A stretch of 9,717 nt of DNA from the NCBI GenBank assembly GCA_016789785.1, contig JAEUQE010000287.1, forward strand, positions 1 to 9,717. The letters are read 5' to 3'. Positions 1 to 5,720 of this stretch are shown here, one piece after another. The stretch is from Bryobacterales bacterium. GTDB lineage: Bacteria; Acidobacteriota; Terriglobia; Bryobacterales; Bryobacteraceae. Below the pieces are notes generated by a model. It was given only the letters and a program-made list of their open reading frames with translations, was not told where the DNA came from and made no database searches. The position numbers and the translations under genes were made by a program. Position 1 is the stretch's first letter, and the number at the start of each line of letters is the position of its first letter.

Positions 1-1062
1 GTCGCAGCGGAGCGGCTGACTTCGCTTGATGTATTTCGCGGACTCACCATGATCCTGCTGATCTCGCATGGATTCGGTATCCGCGAGGCGTTTCTGAACA
101 ATCCTTCGATGCAGTGGCTCGCCTATCAGTTCGAGCATGTCGAGTGGGTTGGATGCACTCTGTGGGACCTCATCCAGCCGGCGTTCACGTTCATTGTCGG
201 CGTGGCGATTCCACTCTCGGCATCACGGCGCATGAAACAGGGCGCAACGGCAAGCGAACTCTTCCGGCACGCTGCCTGGAGGGCGTTCCTTCTGGTTGTG
301 CTTTCCAACATCCTGATGAACTGGAACACCACGCGGCCTCCGCGGCTGCAGTTCATCAACGTGCTGTGCCAGATCGCGTTCGGCTACGTGATGTGTTTCG
401 GTCTGATGCAGTTTCCGTTTCGATGGCAGGCGGTTTCCGCGGGCGCGCTGATGGTGTTGCATCACGGGCTGTTCTTCTTGTTCCCGGGTGCGGCGGGACC
501 GTTCGATCCCACGGGAAACATCGGCGCGGTGATCGACAAAGCGATCCTCGGATACAACTATTCGGGCAACTACACCACGCTGAATTTCCTTGGGAACGGG
601 ATCACGATTCTCTTCGGTGTGTGGACTGGAATGCTGCTCGGCTATCGCAGCGGGCACGGTGACCGCATGCGCATGCTGGCTGGCTGCTCGGCTGCGTGCT
701 TCGCGCTTGGACTGGCGCTGGCGCCTTGGATCCCGATGGTGAAACGGCTATGGCTCGGGTCGTTCACGTTCTTCAGCGCCGGATGGGTGCTGCTTGCGTT
801 CCTCGCGTGCTATTGGATGATCGAAGTGAAGGGCTGGACGCGATTCAACTTCCCGGCCGTTGTGGTTGGGATGAACTGCATCTTCATCTACAGCTTCTCG
901 CAGGTGCTGCACGGATGGCTGTCACGTGGTCTCGGCAATTTCACGGGCAAGTTCGCTTTTCTGGGCAGTATCGGGGCGATTCCGCACAATCTGGCGGCGC
1001 TCGCGGTGATGTGGTACATGTGCTACTGGCTGTATCAGCGCAAGATCTTCTTCAAACTGTGA
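1..1062 (+). CDS. Membrane acyltransferase, HGSNAT/DUF5009-like (5'-partial)
   Basis: An integral membrane protein resembling the family of heparan-alpha-glucosaminide N-acetyltransferase and DUF5009, which moves acetyl groups across a membrane onto sugars. The frame is open from base 1, and the 16 codons before the first ATG (position 49) read RLTSLDVFRG-LT, the conserved N-terminal signature of this family. The true start is therefore upstream of the window and position 49 is an internal methionine. Counting from that Met, a family-like stretch at residues 30-57 (HVEWVGCTLWDLIQPAF and following) holds the His-x-x-Trp-x-Gly and Asp-Leu-x-x-Pro pattern expected near the active site. About nine or ten hydrophobic segments follow (roughly 40-59, 71-90, 104-120, 126-147, 183-200, 208-226, 236-258, 267-285, 308-330). 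The C-terminus is short, basic and cytoplasm-like. Stop is TGA at 1060-1062. The esterase gene starts 11 nt later, so the two are probably one operon. The substrate is unknown. Confidence 0.82.
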   Translation, partial: VAAERLTSLDVFRGLTMILLISHGFGIREAFLNNPSMQWLAYQFEHVEWVGCTLWDLIQPAFTFIVGVAIPLSASRRMKQGATASELFRHAAWRAFLLVVLSNILMNWNTTRPPRLQFINVLCQIAFGYVMCFGLMQFPFRWQAVSAGALMVLHHGLFFLFPGAAGPFDPTGNIGAVIDKAILGYNYSGNYTTLNFLGNGITILFGVWTGMLLGYRSGHGDRMRMLAGCSAACFALGLALAPWIPMVKRLWLGSFTFFSAGWVLLAFLACYWMIEVKGWTRFNFPAVVVGMNCIFIYSFSQVLHGWLSRGLGNFTGKFAFLGSIGAIPHNLAALAVMWYMCYWLYQRKIFFKL

Positions 1063-1073
1063 CCGGGGTGTTC

Positions 1074-1952
1074 ATGCGTACTGTCTTGCTGGCTTTCCTT
1101 GCCTTTGCTCTTCATGCGCAACAGCGCGCGGGCAATCCATATCCGCCGGTGCTGGAAGGCGCGAAGGAAGAAGTATACAAGCGTGCCGGCGACGTCACGT
1201 TGAAGCTGTGGATCTTCTCACCGGCGAATCACAATGCGAACGCGAAGAAGCCGGCGATCGTATTCTTTTTTGGCGGCGGGTGGACCGGCGGATCTCCTGG
1301 GCAGTTCCAGCAACACGCAAAGATGCTGGCGGAGCGCGGCATGGTGGCGATCACTGCGGACTATCGTGTCGCTTCGCGGCATCAGGTGAAAGTGGCGGAT
1401 TGCATTCGCGACGCGAAGTCTGCCATTCGATATGTGCGCGCCAACGCCGCACGCCTGGGCATTGATCCGAATCGCATCGCCGCCGGAGGTGGCTCGGCAG
1501 GAGGACATCTGGCGGCGGCAACTGGAGTTGTGGAAGGTTTCGACGAGCCGAAGGAAGACTCGAAGGTCAACTCACGTCCGAATGCCCTGGTTCTCTTCAA
1601 TCCCGCGCTGGTGCTGGCCGAATCGGTGGAGGCGGGAATCGATGCAGCCGCCGAACAGAAGCTTGCTCCCCGCTTTGGGGCTGCGCCGCGCGAGGTGTCG
1701 CCATTTCATCAAATGAAAAAGCGGCCTCCGCCAACCATCATCTTTCACGGCAAGGCCGACACAACGGTGCCCTATCGGACGGCCGAAGCCTTCGTTGCGC
1801 GATGCGAAGCGCTGGGAGGCAAGTGCGAGCTCGCGGGCTACGATGGGCAGCAACACGGCTTCTTCAATCATGGGCGCGGCGGCAATGAATACTATGAGAA
1901 GACCACTGCGCGTATGATCGAGTTCCTTCAGTCGAGCGGGTATCTGAAGTAG
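1074..1952 (+). CDS. Secreted alpha/beta-hydrolase (BD-FAE-like carbohydrate esterase)
   Basis: A 292-residue serine esterase of the alpha/beta-hydrolase fold, closest in pattern to the acetyl-xylan/feruloyl esterase-like group (BD-FAE), which removes acyl groups from plant-type polysaccharides. The first 15-20 residues (MRTVLLAFLAFALHAQ) are a short signal peptide, so it acts outside the cytoplasm. The oxyanion-hole stretch FFFGGGWTGGS lies at 64-74, the nucleophile elbow GGGSAGGH at 138-145 (Ser141), the acid in HGKADTTVPY (Asp229) and the catalytic His in QQHGFF (His261), so the triad is complete. The ATG at 1074 was chosen over in-frame upstream options because it begins the signal peptide and sits just after the stop of the previous gene with a GGGGTG Shine-Dalgarno-like run at 1065-1070. 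Upstream in-frame sequence overlaps the acyltransferase and looks like its shadow. An acyltransferase-esterase pair suggests handling of acyl groups on glycans; this is inference. Confidence 0.9.
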   Translation: MRTVLLAFLAFALHAQQRAGNPYPPVLEGAKEEVYKRAGDVTLKLWIFSPANHNANAKKPAIVFFFGGGWTGGSPGQFQQHAKMLAERGMVAITADYRVASRHQVKVADCIRDAKSAIRYVRANAARLGIDPNRIAAGGGSAGGHLAAATGVVEGFDEPKEDSKVNSRPNALVLFNPALVLAESVEAGIDAAAEQKLAPRFGAAPREVSPFHQMKKRPPPTIIFHGKADTTVPYRTAEAFVARCEALGGKCELAGYDGQQHGFFNHGRGGNEYYEKTTARMIEFLQSSGYLK

Positions 1953-1956
1953 CGTG

Positions 1957-1997
1957 TAAAAGCGCGGTACCCACAGGACTGCTTGTGGGTACCGCGC
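1957..1997 (-). terminator. 14-bp perfect hairpin, possible bidirectional terminator
   Basis: GCGCGGTACCCACA (1962-1975) and TGTGGGTACCGCGC (1984-1997) are exact reverse complements around an 8-nt loop. On the plus strand the hairpin begins 9 nt after the esterase stop but is not followed by a T-run. Read on the minus strand it is followed by TTTTA (1961-1957), so it resembles an intrinsic terminator for transcription arriving from the kinase side. A 14-bp GC-rich stem would also stall or protect the 3' end of the esterase mRNA. It could equally be one copy of a dispersed palindromic repeat. Confidence 0.6.
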
Positions 1998-2000
1998 CCG

Positions 2001-2028
2001 GAAAAACATGAGAGGGTGCAGCTCATGT
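2001..2028 (-). terminator. Candidate intrinsic terminator downstream of kinase
   Basis: ACATGAG (2006-2012) and CTCATGT (2022-2028) form a perfect 7-bp stem with a 9-nt loop. On the minus strand the stem runs directly into TTTTTC (2006-2001). The layout is that of a rho-independent terminator for the sigma-kinase transcript, although the stem is short and not GC-rich. With the 14-bp hairpin beyond it, this would be a tandem pair. Confidence 0.4.
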
Positions 2029-2065
2029 GTTCCGTCCGCATGACTGCGGCCATCCCCGGGAACAC
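2027..2065. repeat. Nested inverted repeat
   Basis: GTGTTCC (2027-2033) pairs with GGAACAC (2059-2065), and inside it CCGCA (2036-2040) pairs with TGCGG (2045-2049) around a TGAC loop. It shares two bases with the preceding 2006-2028 dyad, so the two structures compete at that edge. No function is assigned. Confidence 0.4.
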
Positions 2066-2130
2066 CCAGGCGACAGACAAGCGCTCCGGGAGATCATCCG
2101 CGTGCGGAATCCGAAATGTCCGGTTCAAGA

Positions 2131-2169
2131 TGCGCCGGCCTCGGAAAGGAGAAGAGACGGGCCGGCGCA
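2131..2169. repeat. 10-bp perfect hairpin with purine-rich loop
   Basis: TGCGCCGGCC (2131-2140) and GGCCGGCGCA (2160-2169) are exact reverse complements. The 19-nt loop is almost all purine on the plus strand and contains AAGGAG, which looks like a Shine-Dalgarno core, but no convincing reading frame follows it. The stem is entirely GC except for the terminal T-A pair. It may be part of a structured RNA or a dispersed repeat. Confidence 0.5.
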
Positions 2170-2321
2170 ATCGGGGCAGCCAGCGCTCAGGACCCACGGC
2201 ACTTCTGGCGGCCTCGAACCTGGGACGCCGGCGCTCCGATGCGCAGACCCGCTGCTGGAGTCACCGCGAAAGCGACTTGCGTTGCTGGTCTGTCTGTCAT
2301 TGCTGTCCGTTCGTCCGTCTA

Positions 2322-5018
2322 TTAGAAAGTGCGGGAACGAAACGAAGAATGAACAGCGGGTGATTCGATTTTTGCGGGCGGAAACAATTTGTCGATGAGC
2401 GGCTCGGCAGGGCGCCGTTTGAGCCAGTGTGCACGAAGTTCCATGCGCCTGCCGAGCAGCAGATCCGCCTCCGCGACCTGTCCTGTTTTTCTGAGAAGCT
2501 CCTCCAGGCGGGCAATACGCGCCGAAAGGTTGAAGCCATCGGTCAGATCCGATCTTGGCTGGAAGTCGCTCTTCAGGATGCACTCCACCATCTTGCGATA
2601 CAGGGCCGTCGCGTCGTTTAACCTACCTTCGGACTCCTTTTGATCGGCCTCGGCGCGCATCAGGGACTCCTGCGCGCCTGTGGGACCAAACGGCGTCTTC
2701 GCATAGTCCTGACCGCCCCACACTTCTTCACGAACCCGCTGAATGCGGGCTTTCGCTTCCGCGTTTCTGCCGAGCTTGCGAAGCGCATAGGTGGACCCCG
2801 CCCCGGCACGTGTGAGGTAGTCTTTGCGCCGGCCTGCATTTTTCGGAGCGTTGTACATGGTTTGATACACCTCATCGAACAACGCCAGCGCAGCCTGGGG
2901 ATCGGAGTTTGTGAGAATGCGCGCGAGCTTTACGCCGCCCATCGCGAAGTCGACGCGCACATCGTTGTCATTCGGATCCTCGCGCATGAACCTACGGAGC
3001 AGCGTGAGCGAGTTCTGGAAATGCTGAACCGCGGCCTTGGTGTCTTCCAGGTTCAACGAATTGGGCTCACCACAGACGGTGCCGAGATAGTATTCGACAA
3101 TCGAGATCTCGCGCTCCCGTTGTGGCAATGACGTCGCCGCGTGGAACATCGCCCGGGCTTCTTCCAGCGCCTTGCGTGACGACTCCAAATGGCCGTCGTA
3201 GCGCAGAAACGTGCCGTAGTTTCGCAGGCCGATCGCGAGGAACATCCGCCCCTCATCATCGCCTTTCAGCTTGGCATAGGTTCGCGCGTAGCGGAGCCCG
3301 CGCTCGGCATACGATCGCGACTCTTCGGTGCGGCTTGAATTCAGGAATGCGGCATTCAAGATGCGATAGCCGGCGGCGGCAAGATGAAGGTCCTCGGGAT
3401 TGGTGGAGCCTTCGGCGACGGCATCGAGCAGACGCGCTGTCTCCGGCACCAGCTCGACCGGGTCTCCGAGTTTCTTGCGGTCTGCATGGCTGCGGATGCC
3501 TACCAGGGCTTCGCGATTGCGGGCCATGGCAACCAGCAGTCTTCGATCGCCATCTTCAGGACGTCCCGCCTTGCGCAACAAGGCGTAGCCTTTCTCCAGG
3601 GCCTCCGCCGCATCCTTGTCCCGGCCGAGACTCGCCGAACTCCGCCGTTGCATGACGTTCGCGATCGTCCGGTAGCCTTCGGCGATCTCAATCAACAGAT
3701 CCGGCTCGCTTGCTTCCTTCGCCAATTGATCCAGATACGATAGCGACGATTCGGCGATGTACTGCCGCACCGACGTCCCGCCAGGAAGCTGACGCACCTG
3801 CCGCTCGATCTCAAACAATTTGCCGGAGAGATTGCGGACAAGCTGGAAGCGGCGATCGGCGATCTCGCGCTGCCGGTTGGTGGCAATGAGTCCGGCGGCC
3901 AGCGCGATGATCACGGCGCTGACAGCCGCAATGGTCCATCGCCAGTGCCGGACGTACTTCGACACGCGATAAGCAAGCTCGCCTTGCCGCGCCTGAATCG
4001 GCCGCGATCCGAGGAACGCGCGCAGATCTTCCGCAAACTCATCCACGGTCCGGTAGCGCTCTGTGGGCTCTCGCCGCAACGCCTTCATCACCACGATCTC
4101 CACATCCTCCGGGATCTCGCGCGTGTACTCGCGCAAACGCCGCGGAGTGCCGCTGATCACCGAAAGAAACTGTTCTTCCGGTGTGGCGCCCTCATCGTGG
4201 GGCGTATGACCGGTGAGGATCTTGTAGAGCACGGCGCCAAGTGAGTAGATGTCGTTGTGCGTGGTCACCACTCCGCCAAGCACCTGCTCGGGACTCGCAT
4301 AGGCGGGCGTGAGCACGCGATCGCTGGTGTGCGTCGATTCGGAATCTGGTCCGTCATCCAGGATCTTGGCAATTCCGAAATCCAGCAGCTTCGGCGAACC
4401 GTCGGGCTTCACCAGGATGTTGCTTGGCTTCAGGTCGCGATGCACGATCAGACGGCTGTGCGCGAACGACACCGCATCGCAGACCTTGAGAAAGAGCTCG
4501 ATTTTCTGCGTGAGTGTCGCGTCTTGGCAGTACTCGTCAATGCGCCGCCCCTCGACAAGTTCCATCACGAAATACGGGCGATTGTCTTCCGTGCGGCCCG
4601 CATCCAGCAGGCCCGCGATATTCGGATGCGAGAGCTGCGCGAGAATCTGCCGCTCGCGCAGGAAGCGGCCGCGCAGATTCGGGTTGGTCCAGCCGCCGTG
4701 CATCAGCTTCACCGCGGCTTCCTGGCGGACCTCTCCGTCGGCACGAGTGGCGCGATACACCGCGCCCATGCCGCCTTGCCCAATGAGTTCCTTCAATTCG
4801 TACGAGCCACAGCGTACTGGCGGTGGAGGCAAAGCAGCCTCGGCCATGCCGGCAATCGATGCCTGCAGTCTGCGGCTTGCACCCTCGTCGTAGGCGAGCA
4901 ACGATTCGACTTCACGCCGCTCCGAATCGCCGACGCCATGCGCGGCCAGATAATGCTCGCGCTCCTCCGGCGAAAGGTCGACGAGTTCGTTGAACAGGTT
5001 CTCGATGTCGGGACTCAT
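2322..5018 (-). CDS. Membrane Ser/Thr protein kinase with C-terminal TPR-like region
   Basis: An 898-residue Hanks-type protein kinase. After a short N-terminal region (1-70), the kinase domain has the glycine loop GQGGMGAVY (80-88), ATP-binding Lys104, helix-C Glu122, the catalytic loop HRDLKPSN (Asp195), DFG (213-215) and the TPAYASPEQ activation/P+1 segment (237-245), so it should be active. A single membrane helix lies at about 361-379. The remaining ~520 residues are helical and repeat-like, with TPR character (for example around 590-640 and near the C-terminus), and should lie outside the cytoplasm as a sensing or scaffold region; no PASTA or other known sensor is seen. The start at 5018 is preferred over one 30 nt upstream: it is preceded by GGAG (5024-5027) at 5 nt and overlaps the sigma stop as ATGA, a sign of translational coupling. 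The likely partner substrate is the co-transcribed sigma factor (inference). Confidence 0.92.
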   Translation of the reverse strand: MSPDIENLFNELVDLSPEEREHYLAAHGVGDSERREVESLLAYDEGASRRLQASIAGMAEAALPPPPVRCGSYELKELIGQGGMGAVYRATRADGEVRQEAAVKLMHGGWTNPNLRGRFLRERQILAQLSHPNIAGLLDAGRTEDNRPYFVMELVEGRRIDEYCQDATLTQKIELFLKVCDAVSFAHSRLIVHRDLKPSNILVKPDGSPKLLDFGIAKILDDGPDSESTHTSDRVLTPAYASPEQVLGGVVTTHNDIYSLGAVLYKILTGHTPHDEGATPEEQFLSVISGTPRRLREYTREIPEDVEIVVMKALRREPTERYRTVDEFAEDLRAFLGSRPIQARQGELAYRVSKYVRHWRWTIAAVSAVIIALAAGLIATNRQREIADRRFQLVRNLSGKLFEIERQVRQLPGGTSVRQYIAESSLSYLDQLAKEASEPDLLIEIAEGYRTIANVMQRRSSASLGRDKDAAEALEKGYALLRKAGRPEDGDRRLLVAMARNREALVGIRSHADRKKLGDPVELVPETARLLDAVAEGSTNPEDLHLAAAGYRILNAAFLNSSRTEESRSYAERGLRYARTYAKLKGDDEGRMFLAIGLRNYGTFLRYDGHLESSRKALEEARAMFHAATSLPQREREISIVEYYLGTVCGEPNSLNLEDTKAAVQHFQNSLTLLRRFMREDPNDNDVRVDFAMGGVKLARILTNSDPQAALALFDEVYQTMYNAPKNAGRRKDYLTRAGAGSTYALRKLGRNAEAKARIQRVREEVWGGQDYAKTPFGPTGAQESLMRAEADQKESEGRLNDATALYRKMVECILKSDFQPRSDLTDGFNLSARIARLEELLRKTGQVAEADLLLGRRMELRAHWLKRRPAEPLIDKLFPPAKIESPAVHSSFRSRTF

Positions 5019-5563
5019 GCTGGCTCCGACAACTCGCGCCGCAGCCACGCCTGTGCCAGACGAAGTTCGCGGCGTGCCGTGTGCGCAGGAATGGAAAGCA
5101 CCTTGGCGGCGTCTTCGGCGGTGAGCCCCATGAAGAAACGCAACTCCACCAGTTGAGCCTTGCGTGGATGCTCTACGGCCAGACGGTCGAGCGCTTCGTT
5201 CAACGCGAGGAACGATTCGTCGGGCGGCTTTCCCAACTCACCCAGATTGGCAATCGGCACCACCAGACCCGGCCCTCGCTTGGCCGCGGACCGCGTGCGC
5301 GCGAAGTCCACCAGTACCTGCCGCATCAGCCGGCCCGCGATGCCGTAAAAGTGACTGCGGCTTTGAAAGTCGGGCAGTGGCGACCCCATCAGCCGCAGAT
5401 AAGCCTCATGAACCAGCGCTGTCGGTTGAATGGTTGCGTTCTGCTCGCGCCGTAGTTGCGCAGCGGCAATCCGCCGGAGTTCGTTGTAGACGAGCGGAGT
5501 AAGCGCCTCCAGCGCGTCCCCCTCTCCTGAATGAGCGCGATGAAGGAGTTCAGTGATCTCCAT
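5015..5563 (-). CDS. ECF sigma factor, TIGR02999/Sig-70_X6 type
   Basis: A 182-residue sigma-70 family regulator with only regions 2 and 4, which directs RNA polymerase to a special promoter set. Region 2 covers about 1-95. Its helix 2.2 reads IQPTALVHEAYLRLMG (45-60), the hallmark of this subfamily, instead of the acidic D-A-E-D-L-V-Q-E type of ordinary ECF factors. Region 4 (about 118-178) has the helix-turn-helix LTAEDAAKVLSIPAHTARRELR and ends in the typical AQAWLRREL. The ATG at 5563 is chosen because AGAGGA lies 6 nt upstream (5570-5575) and the product then has normal ECF length; an in-frame upstream extension to 5695 is proline/glycine-rich and unlike the family. No anti-sigma gene is adjacent; the next gene, overlapping by 4 nt, is a Ser/Thr kinase. 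ECF factors of this kind are known to be activated by phosphorylation of a threonine in region 2.2; here Thr48 (or Thr44) is the candidate. Confidence 0.9.
   Translation of the reverse strand: MEITELLHRAHSGEGDALEALTPLVYNELRRIAAAQLRREQNATIQPTALVHEAYLRLMGSPLPDFQSRSHFYGIAGRLMRQVLVDFARTRSAAKRGPGLVVPIANLGELGKPPDESFLALNEALDRLAVEHPRKAQLVELRFFMGLTAEDAAKVLSIPAHTARRELRLAQAWLRRELSEPA
5024..5027 (-). promoter_or_regulatory. Ribosome binding site that sets the kinase start
   Basis: GGAG on the minus strand lies 5 nt before the ATG at 5018-5016, inside the end of the sigma gene. Start and stop share the four bases ATGA (5018-5015), so ribosomes ending the sigma factor can restart on the kinase. This favours the 898-residue product over one starting ten codons earlier. 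Confidence 0.65.
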
Positions 5564-5569
5564 GGGCAG

Positions 5570-5575
5570 TCCTCT
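5570..5575 (-). promoter_or_regulatory. Ribosome binding site that sets the sigma factor start
   Basis: AGAGGA on the minus strand, 6 nt before the ATG at 5563-5561, with a second GAGGA just upstream (5576-5580). It is the only good Shine-Dalgarno sequence near the candidate starts and supports the 182-residue product. Confidence 0.7.
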
Positions 5576-5593
5576 TCCTCGTTGTCTCCCAGG

Positions 5594-5609
5594 CTTCGTA
5601 TAGACGAAG
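5594..5609. promoter_or_regulatory. Dyad in the divergent spacer, possible operator or leader hairpin
   Basis: CTTCGT (5594-5599) and ACGAAG (5604-5609) form a perfect 6-bp dyad with the 4-nt centre ATAG, 31 nt upstream of the sigma start. A second small dyad, GCCGC/GCGGC, is at 5619-5633. The spacer (5564-5720) must hold promoters for both the sigma-kinase operon and the sulfatase, but no convincing -35/-10 pair was found for either, which would be normal if they use alternative sigma factors. Role is a guess. Confidence 0.3.
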
Positions 5610-5720
5610 AGCCCGTGTGCCGCCGATTGCGGCCATTCAGGGATTCCCGCCGCCTGCCCATTTGCGGCCGGTCCCACCATGACTCCACCTTGCACTGGAT
5701 TTCAGTATGCTGGCAGTGCC

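Larger units (their letters stand above)
1953..2321. other. Structured noncoding spacer between convergent genes
   Basis: No credible coding sequence is found in these 369 nt; open frames crossing it have no family-like features. It lies between the ends of the esterase (plus) and kinase (minus) genes. It contains four separate perfect inverted repeats (14, 7, 7 with an inner 5, and 10 bp; listed individually). It also holds a 12-nt AAATGTCCGGTT string (2114-2125) and a pyrimidine-rich CTGTC/CGTC-type run next to the kinase stop (about 2288-2320). Such length and folding potential exceed what two convergent terminators need. A structured RNA, a dispersed repeat or a remnant of a mobile element are all possible, and the sequence alone does not choose between them. 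Confidence 0.6.

Noticed and set aside
49..51. ATG as the start of the acyltransferase
   Set aside because: The 16 upstream codons carry the conserved SLDVFRGLT signature, so the gene begins before the window.
2114..2125. AAATGTCCGGTT as the end of an insertion sequence
   Set aside because: It recalls ends of some IS elements, but there is no partner inverted end, no target duplication and no transposase remnant in the window.
2180..2265. tRNA-like stretch (CTCGAACCTGGGAC, resembling the complement of a T-arm)
   Set aside because: The flanking bases do not form a T-stem, and no acceptor, D or anticodon arms could be drawn on either strand.
4257..5156. 299-codon open frame on the plus strand opposite the kinase
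   Set aside because: It lies fully across the kinase and sigma genes, has no family features and is expected in GC-rich DNA; the opposite strand shows complete kinase motifs.
5564..5695. N-terminal extension of the sigma factor to 5695
   Set aside because: The added residues are unlike ECF factors and contain no domain, while ATG 5563 has a good ribosome site and gives normal length.
5690..5711. TTGCAC ... TATGCT as a sigma-70 promoter for the sulfatase
   Set aside because: The spacing is only 10 nt, too short for a working -35/-10 pair.
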